Source: a virus
Reading direction: 5' to 3' (one strand)
Virus record (IMG/VR): IMGVR_UViG_3300031251_000099
Span: 1 to 24,228 of that record
Length of the DNA: 24,228 nt
Part shown: piece after piece, positions 7,567-14,652 of the stretch
Layout: every line of letters begins with the position of its first letter
Position numbering within the stretch: position 1 is the stretch's first letter
Notes under the pieces: model-generated
Told to the model about the DNA's origin: nothing
Databases searched by the model: none
What the model saw: the letters and a program-made list of their open reading frames with translations, nothing else
Made by a program: the position numbers and the translations under genes

Positions 7567-7947
7567 TTATACTATATAAAAATTCTTATAAGGGTCAAGC
7601 AAAAACTTCAGTGTGTATGGTATTTCAACCCCTTGCGCAAAACTTACTATTTGTCTGTTCACATAAAGGTGCGCTGCAAGCAAGTATGTGCCTTGTACCA
7701 CAGCAATACTAACTTTACTGAATTTAGAATACGTATAACCTGACATAGTAACATTCATTGTTTTACCGGATAATATCAAAGTAATACCACTTTGTGTACC
7801 ACCTGTAACCATAACAAAGGGGTTACAATAACTTATTACTGCTGCTTCACTGGCATTTAAAATAGTTGTTAGTAAACTATCATCTGTAGTAAATGTTGGT
7901 TCTATATTTAGTTGCTGTTTTACTGCTGACAAGGTTGTGTAGTACAT
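7567..7947 (-). CDS. Head-tail connector (HK97 gp6-like)
   Basis: This 126-residue protein opens with MYYTTLSAVKQQLNIEPTFTTDDSLLTTILNASEAAVISYC. That is the standard pattern of gp6-like connectors: 'lsevK..L.i....dD..l...i..A...ve.y'. The C-terminus has a helical section (AVVQGTYLLAAHLYVNR) that also fits. The ring formed by this protein sits beneath the portal. It follows the major capsid gene, from which it is separated by a terminator, and it has its own GTATTTATA motif 19 bp upstream, so it starts the neck transcript. Confidence 0.85.
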   Translation of the reverse strand: MYYTTLSAVKQQLNIEPTFTTDDSLLTTILNASEAAVISYCNPFVMVTGGTQSGITLILSGKTMNVTMSGYTYSKFSKVSIAVVQGTYLLAAHLYVNRQIVSFAQGVEIPYTLKFLLDPYKNFYIV

Positions 7948-7966
7948 AATAATTAAGTTTATCTGT

Positions 7967-7982
7967 CTATAAATACAAAAAA
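7967..7982 (-). promoter_or_regulatory. GTATTTATA motif before connector gene
   Basis: The minus strand reads TTTTTTGTATTTATAG, 19 bp before the ATG at 7947. Its T run is also the T run of the capsid-gene terminator, so end and restart of transcription are fused at one site. Confidence 0.66.
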
Positions 7983-8007
7983 CCTCAGATAAAATATATC
8001 CGAGGTT
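7977..8007 (-). terminator. Rho-independent terminator after major capsid gene
   Basis: On the minus strand a stem (AACCTCgGATA with TATCtGAGGTT, one mismatch, five-base loop) is followed by TTTTTT. It lies about 50 bp past the capsid stop. Confidence 0.87.
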
Positions 8008-8017
8008 TCTTTATATT

Positions 8018-8035
8018 GTTCAAAGGAATTTGAAC
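8018..8035. other. Second hairpin behind major capsid gene
   Basis: GTTCAAA, the tetraloop GGAA and TTTGAAC form a perfect 7-bp stem between the capsid stop codon (8056) and the terminator. It has no T run and may protect the 3' end of the capsid message. Confidence 0.5.
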
Positions 8036-8055
8036 GGTTACCCACTAAGTTTCTA

Positions 8056-9303
8056 TTATTTCAAAGCTGCAAGTGCATAAGATACTGTACGTCTCCAAGC
8101 TGCATCAAAGTAAACATTAGCAATTATTCTGATGTTACCATTTACTGCTTGTGAATATGGGTCTACAGTTAAATCAATTCCACCCCATTGGCCAATAACT
8201 AAGTCACTGAAATCAGCAAACATAGTTGCTTTGGTTGAAGAACCTAATGAAGGCATATTAGAAGTTACAAGAGTCTTGTAGCCATTAACTGCACCATTAA
8301 CATCTTTGATGAAAATTGCTTGGTTACTTGCTTTTGCTGTGGTCTTCATAACACCATTGATTGAAGGGTGTACAAGATAAGCTGCTGTAGCCATATTGAT
8401 AGGTTTGTTTTGTGTTAATACATAAGATTCAAGACCTACGACATTTGCCCAAGTAGTTGTACCACTGATAAGGTTACCATTTGTACCACCTGCGGTAAAA
8501 GTTGTATTATAAAATACACCTGCTGGCTGTGTAGCTGTACCTGCTGCTGTTCCAAGAATAGTAGCTTCAAGTAATACCATAATTGCTTTCTGAATGTCAG
8601 CAACTAATAATGCTTCTGCACCAATACTGTCTTGTAACAAGAATCTTTTGCTTATATCAATGTAAGTAGTAATTCTTTTTGGTGATATATCTACTTTACT
8701 AAATGTACTTGCACCTGCTGTACTTGCGCCAGTTTCACTTGCCCAAGCTGCTGAACTACCAGCATAAATTGGGGTACTTCCATTGTTAACAAGTCCTGTT
8801 AAGAAGGTTGCACCAGCGTCTGCTAATACTGTACAAGCACGCAATGCGCCTAAAAGATTGAATTTCGTAATCTGAACAATTTCAGCACCATAGTTAGTAG
8901 TACCTGCGTTAATACCTGTACGGGTTTCAACTTCTTCTGTACCTACTGGTAATACTATTTGTCCTGTATATCCAAAACCTGATTTTCTCATTTCTTCCAT
9001 ACCAGCTTTAATAGTTGGGTGTGTAAGATAGTCCATACGACCTTCAGCAACTTCACGAACAGCTTTAAGTAAAGAAAATCTTTCTTCTTTTTGTCCATTG
9101 GTAATAACAGTTGCATTTCTTGCTTCCTGTACTTCAACTTTTTCAAGTTCTTTCTGTAATTCTTTATTGTCTGCTTTAAGGTTCTCTATTGTTATATTTT
9201 CAACAGCAGAAGCCTTGCGTTTTTCAACTTCAAGTAAATCAGAAATTTTTGCTATTTCTAATTCATTGGTTCTGATTTGATTTCTCAATTCTAACTTTGT
9301 CAT
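8056..9303 (-). CDS. Major capsid protein, HK97 fold
   Basis: This 415-residue protein has the two-part layout of HK97-type capsid precursors. Residues 1 to about 75 are a charged coiled coil (KLELRNQIRTNELEIAKISDLLEVEKRK...), the delta or scaffold domain, which the protease cut removes. The shell domain follows, with the family's features: 'RKSGFGYTGQIVLPVGTEEVETRTGINAGT', 'ILGTAAGTATQPAGVFYNTT', 'AYLVHPSINGVMKT' and the C-terminal 'IRIIANVYFDAAWRRTVSYALAALK'. The order portal, protease, capsid agrees. It has its own GTATTTATA motif 32 bp upstream and a terminator behind, as expected for the most abundant virion protein. Confidence 0.95.
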   Translation of the reverse strand: MTKLELRNQIRTNELEIAKISDLLEVEKRKASAVENITIENLKADNKELQKELEKVEVQEARNATVITNGQKEERFSLLKAVREVAEGRMDYLTHPTIKAGMEEMRKSGFGYTGQIVLPVGTEEVETRTGINAGTTNYGAEIVQITKFNLLGALRACTVLADAGATFLTGLVNNGSTPIYAGSSAAWASETGASTAGASTFSKVDISPKRITTYIDISKRFLLQDSIGAEALLVADIQKAIMVLLEATILGTAAGTATQPAGVFYNTTFTAGGTNGNLISGTTTWANVVGLESYVLTQNKPINMATAAYLVHPSINGVMKTTAKASNQAIFIKDVNGAVNGYKTLVTSNMPSLGSSTKATMFADFSDLVIGQWGGIDLTVDPYSQAVNGNIRIIANVYFDAAWRRTVSYALAALK

Positions 9304-9335
9304 ATTAATTTATTTAAATTTTTGCTTGTTATTTT

Positions 9336-9350
9336 CTTATAAATACAAAG
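9336..9350 (-). promoter_or_regulatory. GTATTTATA motif before major capsid gene
   Basis: The minus strand reads CTTTGTATTTATAAG, 32 bp before the ATG at 9303. It sits just upstream of the protease stop codon's intergenic gap and shares its leader type with the tail tube gene. Confidence 0.68.
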
Positions 9351-9357
9351 CATTTTA

Positions 9358-10008
9358 TTATTTGTAAAAGTTTGGTAAGTTTTTCTTCTTGAAGTTCTGA
9401 ATATATGCTTCAAATTCCTTATCCTTTTTAACTTCTATGGCTTGCTGTTCGTCTAATTCAAGTAATTCCTTGCTACGTAATTCTTCAAGCATATCAACAC
9501 TACGTTTACTAACTACTGTGTTAGGATTTGCAGCATTGAAAACAGGTGATACATCTATAACAGCACTGAACTTGTTAATAGTTCTTAGATACTGTCCATC
9601 ACTGCGCTTTTCCCATTTGTCGTTTTTATCACCAACAACAAAACCAAAACTACTTGCTGTAATGTCACCACGTGTTAAGTAACCATCAAGTTCTTGGTGA
9701 ACAGGACTACTATCTAATTTAAAACCATAGCTTAGATTATTACCATCACTACTAAGTTTAAGACTTCCAACACCCTTATTACTTCTTGCTAATATCTTAT
9801 CGGGGTTGTGATTAATCATAGCAAAAATATCATTGTCTTCAATCAAGCCTTGAAGTGCAGAAGGTGCAATTTGTTCATAAAAATTACCCTTATTGCTTCG
9901 TACTTCGTATGGCTGGTTGGTAGTTAATGCAACACCAAGTACTTCACCTGTGTCAGATTTTCTTAACTCTACTGCTATGTTTCTATATTCTTTATTGTTG
10001 TCTTCCAT
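9358..10008 (-). CDS. Prohead protease, HK97 family (U35)
   Basis: This 216-residue serine protease cleaves the capsid scaffold domain during head maturation. Visible features are 'YEQIAPSALQGLIEDNDIFAMINHNPDKILARSNKGVGSLKLSSDG', with the catalytic histidine in NHNPD, followed by 'GDITASSFGFVV', which carries the nucleophile serine (SSFGF). Both match the U35 herpesvirus-like protease fold. The C-terminal 40 residues are charged and helical, as is usual for a part that binds the scaffold. The gene lies 6 bp after the portal gene. Confidence 0.94.
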   Translation of the reverse strand: MEDNNKEYRNIAVELRKSDTGEVLGVALTTNQPYEVRSNKGNFYEQIAPSALQGLIEDNDIFAMINHNPDKILARSNKGVGSLKLSSDGNNLSYGFKLDSSPVHQELDGYLTRGDITASSFGFVVGDKNDKWEKRSDGQYLRTINKFSAVIDVSPVFNAANPNTVVSKRSVDMLEELRSKELLELDEQQAIEVKKDKEFEAYIQNFKKKNLPNFYK

Positions 10009-10014
10009 AATATT

Positions 10015-11346
10015 TTATTGTTTAGTACTACCACTGGTAGCAATAGTATTATTGTTTACAGGGGTTGTACCTGCTTTAATGTCGTTTAAATTATTATCCA
10101 AAGGCTGAATATTTTGATTTACAAAATGCCTGTTGCCACTTGGTACTGGATAATCACAGTCTAATGCCTGTCTGATTTCGTTTGTGCTGTAAACACCAAG
10201 ATTAAAGTACTTGGTAAATACGTCTGCTTGTGTACTTGCATCAAGTCTAAGTAAATTTGTAGTATCAAATTTTATCTTGGTGCTGCTGTAATCCACTGGC
10301 ATAACAATTTTTCTTGTTATTTCTGCTTCAATCTTTTCAATCAGTGGTAGTAAAGTATTATTTAAAAATTCTATTTGTTCTGCTTCATTGCCACCAGCAC
10401 TTGACTTAGGACTTAAGAAAAGTTTTGAAGGTGGTACACCAAAAAACTGTGCTACCTGTAAGGCTGAGTATTCACGTGATTCTATAAGCATACTGTCTTT
10501 CGGTGATGTTTGAATACTTTGATAATCAAAGCCACTATCCAATACTATCACTGAATTACCACCACTGTTAAGACCTGCATTTAAGTTAGTCAAGAATGCA
10601 TTCTTTGCACTACTGGCTTTATCTTGTGTAAGGTGGTTACCTGCTGAAGGTTTAATAACACCAGTTAAAATACCATTGCTACTAAAATAATTGTTGGCTT
10701 GTACTTCAGCACTGTAAGCTGTTCCAAGCACAAGGTTAGCATAGTTAAGTGTACTGATACCAACAAAATTATTTAAGCTAAAATTCATTATATGAATAAT
10801 ATCACTTTTATCAAATACCTGTGCATCTTGTACTGGCAGATTATAATAACTTGTTGCGTTCATTGCGTATTTAATGTCACCATTAACTGCAATAACATTT
10901 ATAGTGTTGGGGTCAAGTAGTACTAATTCGTTTACCTGTCCTTGTGAATCTCTACCTATTTTTATATAAGCATTACCATTAAGTAAAAGGTTTTGTACTG
11001 CCTGTTTCTTCAAGGTAAAGGCTGACATAAATTCATTTGGTGCAACATTTAATAAAGTATTTAGGGTGTTATCATTCTTATTCCACCAGTTACCCTTTTT
11101 ACTGTAATTAAAAATCGGCATAACTGCAATACTATCTGCAATAATGTTTACACTACGATTAACTACACTTAGTTTTAAAGACTTACTTACTGTATATGTA
11201 TCAAGGCTGCTGAAGTTCAAAGTACCGTATATAGGATTACTACTACTGAATTGCTGACTAAGTTCTGCACGCTGTTCTACTTCTTTATTAACATCAATTG
11301 TTGAATTTGTTGAAGTATTAAATATTCTTTGAAATATATTTGGCAT
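10015..11346 (-). CDS. Portal protein, HK97 family
   Basis: The portal forms the ring through which DNA enters and leaves the head. The sequence has the family's typical pieces: 'VNRSVNIIADSIAVMPIFNYSKKGN', 'LLNVAPNEFMSAFTLKKQAVQNLLLNGNAYIKIGRD', 'VLLDPNTINVI', 'IIHIMNFSLNNFVGISTLNYA' and 'VAQFFGVPPSKLF', the last being highly characteristic. I place the start at the ATG at 11346 (MPNIFQ, 443 residues). A GTG two codons earlier (11352) is possible. A GTATTTATA motif ends 12 bp before the chosen ATG. Confidence 0.94.
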   Translation of the reverse strand: MPNIFQRIFNTSTNSTIDVNKEVEQRAELSQQFSSSNPIYGTLNFSSLDTYTVSKSLKLSVVNRSVNIIADSIAVMPIFNYSKKGNWWNKNDNTLNTLLNVAPNEFMSAFTLKKQAVQNLLLNGNAYIKIGRDSQGQVNELVLLDPNTINVIAVNGDIKYAMNATSYYNLPVQDAQVFDKSDIIHIMNFSLNNFVGISTLNYANLVLGTAYSAEVQANNYFSSNGILTGVIKPSAGNHLTQDKASSAKNAFLTNLNAGLNSGGNSVIVLDSGFDYQSIQTSPKDSMLIESREYSALQVAQFFGVPPSKLFLSPKSSAGGNEAEQIEFLNNTLLPLIEKIEAEITRKIVMPVDYSSTKIKFDTTNLLRLDASTQADVFTKYFNLGVYSTNEIRQALDCDYPVPSGNRHFVNQNIQPLDNNLNDIKAGTTPVNNNTIATSGSTKQ

Positions 11347-11358
11347 AATCACGGTTTT

Positions 11359-11375
11359 CTTATAAATACAAAAAA
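11359..11375 (-). promoter_or_regulatory. GTATTTATA motif before portal gene
   Basis: The minus strand reads TTTTTTGTATTTATAAG, 12 bp before the ATG at 11346 and directly past the stop of the large terminase gene (11380). Confidence 0.66.
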
Positions 11376-11379
11376 GTTC

Positions 11380-13005
11380 TTAATAAATATTCATAGCACT
11401 ACTTGGATTTTCTAAGTACATACCAAGTGCATTTAACATTGCTGCAACACCATCTATTTTCTTAGACTTGCTGGCTTTGCTTATACTGTAATTACCCATA
11501 TGGTTTATACCAAGCTGCACATTATTCAACATCCACTGTGTTATGCTATTCTTCTGTATAACTATTCTACCGGACTTAATAAGTCTTTCAAATTCCTTTA
11601 TCGGTTTATTTAAACTACCTGCTGTTTGGCTGAAGGGTTCAAGGTTTAAACCTGCATCAGTTGCACTGATAGCAAACTGTGTACTGTTCCACCTGTCGTA
11701 ACTTAATTTATTTATTGGGTGCTTTGCGTTTACTTCCAAGATTCTTTTTAATATAAAATCGTAATCACACACATTACCAGAAGTTATATTAAGTTCTTGG
11801 TTTTGGCTGGCAGTCTTGAAAATCTCCAAGTTTATATTATTATTCTTGCTGTCATTTGGTAGATAATATTCATTAAAGAAATAAAAAATACCATCTAAAA
11901 TTAGCATATATGATACTGCTGTAATATCTGAAACGCTTGCTAAGTCCACACCACAGAAGACATCAAAATCCTGGAAAACCTGATTCTTTAAATCTATTTT
12001 TTGTAGTGCTGCTTTGATATATTTTTCTTCAATCCAGTCTTGTAGTACATTTGACTTAAGCCAAATATTAAAATTCTTTACAAGTACTGCTTGTTTTTCA
12101 CTGTTGTTATTTACTGCCTTGTTTACTTCACTTTCAAGAAAACCTGCGTTTACACTTACATTTAAATTTGGATTACTCTTAAGCCAGTTTGCAGGGTCTT
12201 CATAATTATCTTCTGCATCAAGTGTGTAGATAAGTGCAAACTGTTGTGCATCAACTTTACTACCATCAAGGATTTCTGTACAATACGTGCGCAACTGATA
12301 ACAAAAAGATTCTACACTAAAACCTGCTGTGGTAATTGCTAAAAAAAGTGGTTCTTCCCTGCCACCCTGTGAAGACTTTAATACACTATATACGCTATTG
12401 TCCTTGGCTTCGTGTAGTTCATCTATCAAAACAAAGCTGGCATTCAAGCCATCAAGTCTTTTTGCATCACTTGCGGTTACTATAAGTTCATTAAGTCCAC
12501 AGGTAATTTTATTGAAGTATTGCTTAAGGTGTTTTTCTTTGGGGTCAAGTTGTTGTGCAAACTGTTTAACCTTCTTAAAGTCTACATTCTTGGCTTGTTC
12601 CCTTGAATTTGCACTAATAACTATTTGTGCATCTTGGTCAAAGATAAGGTGGTATAATGCCAGTGCTGTTACAAGCTGTGACTTACCATTTTTTCTTGCC
12701 AATTCTATGTAGGCACTTCTGTATTTTTTTACGTTTTTTTCCTTGTTGTAAATTCCATAGATGTTAGCAATTATAAAGGTTTGCCAACTTTCAAGAAAAA
12801 ATTTTCGAGGTTTTTTCTGTTCAGTCAGGTCTAAAGAATTGATAAAATTTATTATGGTATCTACTTCATCTTGGTTATAAAAATACAAGGGGTTCTTCAG
12901 GTCTTGTAGAAATCTTTCACAAGCCTGTTTTACGTACTGGCAAGAAGGTATAGTACCACTGATAATATCATTTGCATACTGTGTTGCAATTTTAAGATTG
13001 TCCAC
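11380..13005 (-). CDS. Terminase large subunit
   Basis: This 541-residue packaging motor has both enzyme domains. The ATPase part has a Walker A-type loop at residues 103-109 (ARKNGKS) and Walker B at 192-197 (VLIDEL, with the catalytic glutamate). 'ISANSREQAKNV' (130-141) and 'AITTAG' (223-228, coupling motif) fit the Terminase_1 family. The nuclease part begins at about residue 350 with 'CGVDLASVSD' (D354 and D360 likely bind metal) and later 'YDRWNS'. The start overlaps the end of the small subunit gene by 14 bp. The family includes both cos- and headful-packaging members, so the mechanism is not decided by this gene. Confidence 0.95.
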   Translation of the reverse strand: MDNLKIATQYANDIISGTIPSCQYVKQACERFLQDLKNPLYFYNQDEVDTIINFINSLDLTEQKKPRKFFLESWQTFIIANIYGIYNKEKNVKKYRSAYIELARKNGKSQLVTALALYHLIFDQDAQIVISANSREQAKNVDFKKVKQFAQQLDPKEKHLKQYFNKITCGLNELIVTASDAKRLDGLNASFVLIDELHEAKDNSVYSVLKSSQGGREEPLFLAITTAGFSVESFCYQLRTYCTEILDGSKVDAQQFALIYTLDAEDNYEDPANWLKSNPNLNVSVNAGFLESEVNKAVNNNSEKQAVLVKNFNIWLKSNVLQDWIEEKYIKAALQKIDLKNQVFQDFDVFCGVDLASVSDITAVSYMLILDGIFYFFNEYYLPNDSKNNNINLEIFKTASQNQELNITSGNVCDYDFILKRILEVNAKHPINKLSYDRWNSTQFAISATDAGLNLEPFSQTAGSLNKPIKEFERLIKSGRIVIQKNSITQWMLNNVQLGINHMGNYSISKASKSKKIDGVAAMLNALGMYLENPSSAMNIY

Positions 13006-13285
13006 TGCGTTTTTCTAACTTCTGCTTTCTGATGCTGTCAACCATTTTGGTAAATGCATCACTGTCATCATTTATGTTTTTGGTCTTCTTAAGTTCCATA
13101 AGCATCTTGAAAATCTGTAAACTAAGTTGGTATATCAAGTATGTCTGGTGCTTTGAACCTGTTTTGTATTCGTCTATAAGGTCATTGAATAAACTGATAT
13201 TATTCAATACAAGCTGCTGTGCTGTCGGTTCAACACCATATGCATCAAGTTCTGCCTTAATAGTTTTTATGATTATTTTTTTCAT
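12992..13285 (-). CDS. Probable terminase small subunit
   Basis: This 97-residue helical protein lies directly upstream of, and overlaps, the large terminase gene. It has 'TAQQLVLNNISLFNDLIDEYKTGSKHQTYLIYQLSLQIFKMLMELK', compatible with the helical core of P27-type small subunits, and a basic tail (KLEKRSGQS). I see no clear DNA-binding helix-turn-helix, so assignment rests on position, size and helical pattern. Its start overlaps the stop of the next gene upstream (13282) by 4 bp, so translation is coupled. Confidence 0.6.
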   Translation of the reverse strand: MKKIIIKTIKAELDAYGVEPTAQQLVLNNISLFNDLIDEYKTGSKHQTYLIYQLSLQIFKMLMELKKTKNINDDSDAFTKMVDSIRKQKLEKRSGQS

Positions 13286-13569
13286 CTTAATGTTATTTGT
13301 GCTGTTGGTGTTATGCTTTGTTGTTGTGCTGCACTAAAATTATTGTCAAGTGCTTGTTGCCTCTGTTGCATATCATCAAAAAATATTCTATAAATTATTT
13401 CTTGTCCATTAATCAGTACATCTGATTTTATAATCTGTTGATTCTGCAAGCTATAGGCAAGTAGGTTACCCATTTGGAAAACAGCAGGTCTTATTGTGTT
13501 GGCAATGCTCAGTAATTCTTCTACTTCTACGTCTGTACTTGGTTCAACTTTAATTGTTATGTATTTCAT
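13282..13569 (-). CDS. Unknown protein upstream of terminase
   Basis: I do not recognise this 95-residue protein. It begins MKYITIKVEPSTDVEVEELLSIANTIRPAVFQMGN and ends in a glutamine-rich segment (NNFSAAQQQSITPTAQITLR). It is acidic at the front and has no cysteine or membrane segment. Its stop overlaps the start of the probable small terminase gene (ATGA), so it is the first gene of the packaging operon. A role in packaging, as an accessory to terminase, is only suggested by location. It is preceded by a 155-bp non-coding gap with an unusual GC-rich element. Confidence 0.65.
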   Translation of the reverse strand: MKYITIKVEPSTDVEVEELLSIANTIRPAVFQMGNLLAYSLQNQQIIKSDVLINGQEIIYRIFFDDMQQRQQALDNNFSAAQQQSITPTAQITLR

Positions 13570-13724
13570 AATTATAATTTTTTATAGTTTTTTATTATTA
13601 TTTACTTAATTTTTTTACCTGTTTTTTCACCCCGCCACCTGACTAAATTCTTCAAGGGGCACTATGGTGCGGGTTTCAGAGGTTTTTAATTTTATTTTGT
13701 CACCCCATTCCCCCTTACATCAAC
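13570..13724. other. Non-coding gap with GC-rich inverted repeat; candidate cos/pac site
   Basis: This gap stands immediately upstream of the packaging genes. Most is A/T-rich, but 13629-13674 is strikingly GC-rich. ACCCCGCCACC (13629-13639) can pair with GGTGCGGGT (13666-13674), and a smaller hairpin GCAC-TATG-GTGC lies at 13659-13670. TCACCCC occurs twice (13627 and 13700). No frame of fitting size is visible. Packaging signals commonly lie next to the small terminase gene, so I propose a cos or pac site. A structured RNA or a terminator for upstream genes is an alternative. Confidence 0.45.
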
Positions 13725-13916
13725 TTAACTTTTGTTCTTGGCTTCGCTGTCTGGCTTGGCAATTGTATTCTTATTATTACTTACTACACCTAATGCCTTC
13801 AATGCACGTACTACTTGCTGTAGTATGTATATGCATATACTATTAATAAAATAGATAGGACTACTAAGTACTACTAATATTATTGCTATGCTTATATTAA
13901 CTGCTCTGTTCATCAT
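13725..13916 (-). CDS. Small membrane protein
   Basis: This 63-residue protein begins MMNRAVNISIAIILVVLSSPIYFINSICIYIL, with hydrophobic residues 6-32 forming one long or two short membrane segments. A basic and polar tail ends in KPDSEAKNKS. The start overlaps the stop of the next upstream gene by 4 bp (ATGA), which favours a real gene. It is the last gene before the packaging-region gap. Function is unknown. Its character would suit a superinfection or lysis-related membrane peptide, but there is no motif to prove either. Confidence 0.55.
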   Translation of the reverse strand: MMNRAVNISIAIILVVLSSPIYFINSICIYILQQVVRALKALGVVSNNKNTIAKPDSEAKNKS

Positions 13917-14107
13917 TGCTGTATTGTATTATCTATGGTCTTATGTATGAAGTCTTCTATGTACCTGCTGTAGTTCAGCATCAGTATAATAGTTGTTTGG
14001 TCAACAGGATTATATGTACCTGTATCTGTAGCCTTAAGATTAACTAATGTATTAGTTATATAACATTGCAATGCCAATGCTTTCTTTAATTCGTCTGTTG
14101 TAATCAT
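13913..14107 (-). CDS. Small unknown protein
   Basis: This 64-residue helical, weakly acidic protein starts MITTDELKKALALQC. It has no recognised domain. Its ATG overlaps the stop of the gene before it (14104-14107) and its stop overlaps the start of the next, so it belongs to a tightly coupled run of small genes (14605 to 13725). Such runs in phages often hold early host-takeover or regulatory proteins. Coupling on both sides is the main evidence that it is translated. Confidence 0.6.
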   Translation of the reverse strand: MITTDELKKALALQCYITNTLVNLKATDTGTYNPVDQTTIILMLNYSRYIEDFIHKTIDNTIQQ

Positions 14108-14430
14108 AGTGTTTGTTTTAATCTGTGTGCCTCTCTGTACTTCTGGTCATATAATCTTTTTGTTTGTTTACCCTTTTGGCTTTGTCTGTACTTCTTAGCA
14201 ATTTCGTGCCTTCTTTTAAGTTGTTTATCTGTTGGTAATAACTTAACTGTTTTGCCTGTTACTTGCCTTTCTATGTACTGTAAGTAGTTCTTTAAAAACA
14301 TACTGTATGCTATCATATCTGAAGACTTATAGTAACTATCCTTATTAATGTTGCTTGGTAGTTGTTCTAAGAACTTCTGTACTTCAATTATCCTTTTTCT
14401 TGCTCGTATGACTTCATTACTAATAATCAT
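14104..14430 (-). CDS. Small basic unknown protein
   Basis: The protein has 108 residues, with a helical first half (VIRARKRIIEVQKFLEQLP) and a strongly basic second half (KLLPTDKQLKRRHEIAKKYRQSQKGKQTKRLYDQKYREAHRLKQ). The C-terminal part looks suited to nucleic-acid binding, but no known fold is recognised. It starts 4 bp past the stop of the 56-residue coiled-coil gene and overlaps the next gene by 4 bp. Function is unknown. Confidence 0.65.
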   Translation of the reverse strand: MIISNEVIRARKRIIEVQKFLEQLPSNINKDSYYKSSDMIAYSMFLKNYLQYIERQVTGKTVKLLPTDKQLKRRHEIAKKYRQSQKGKQTKRLYDQKYREAHRLKQTL

Positions 14431-14434
14431 ATGC

Positions 14435-14605
14435 TTATATCATATCCTTTGTATCATCAATAGTTATGCAGTATTGGTATCTTCTTTCACGTTCAACTTG
14501 CTTAAGTATTTCTTGCTTCTGTAGTCTTTCTAATTGCTCGGCATTAATCTTATTAAGCCTTTCAATTAGTTCTTTTTTGATTTCTGAATTTGTTCTGTTT
14601 TCCAT
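14435..14605 (-). CDS. Short coiled-coil protein, 56 residues
   Basis: ATG at 14605 opens a 56-codon frame ending at 14435: MENRTNSEIKKELIERLNKI, then a helix rich in E, K, Q, L and R up to about residue 42, then YCITIDDTKDMI. The heptad-like spacing of leucine and isoleucine suggests a coiled coil. A GTATTTATA-type motif lies 17 bp upstream and the next gene starts 4 bp after its stop. These two signs favour a real gene at the head of the small-gene run. Function is unknown. Confidence 0.6.
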   Translation of the reverse strand: MENRTNSEIKKELIERLNKINAEQLERLQKQEILKQVERERRYQYCITIDDTKDMI

Positions 14606-14622
14606 TTTGTTTTATGTGTTTA

Positions 14623-14635
14623 TTATAAATACTAC
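14623..14635 (-). promoter_or_regulatory. GTATTTATA motif before small-gene run
   Basis: The minus strand reads GTAGTATTTATAA, 17 bp before the ATG at 14605. The part upstream of the core differs from the TTTTTG form. Confidence 0.5.
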
Positions 14636-14652
14636 TGATTACTTGAAAAGTC

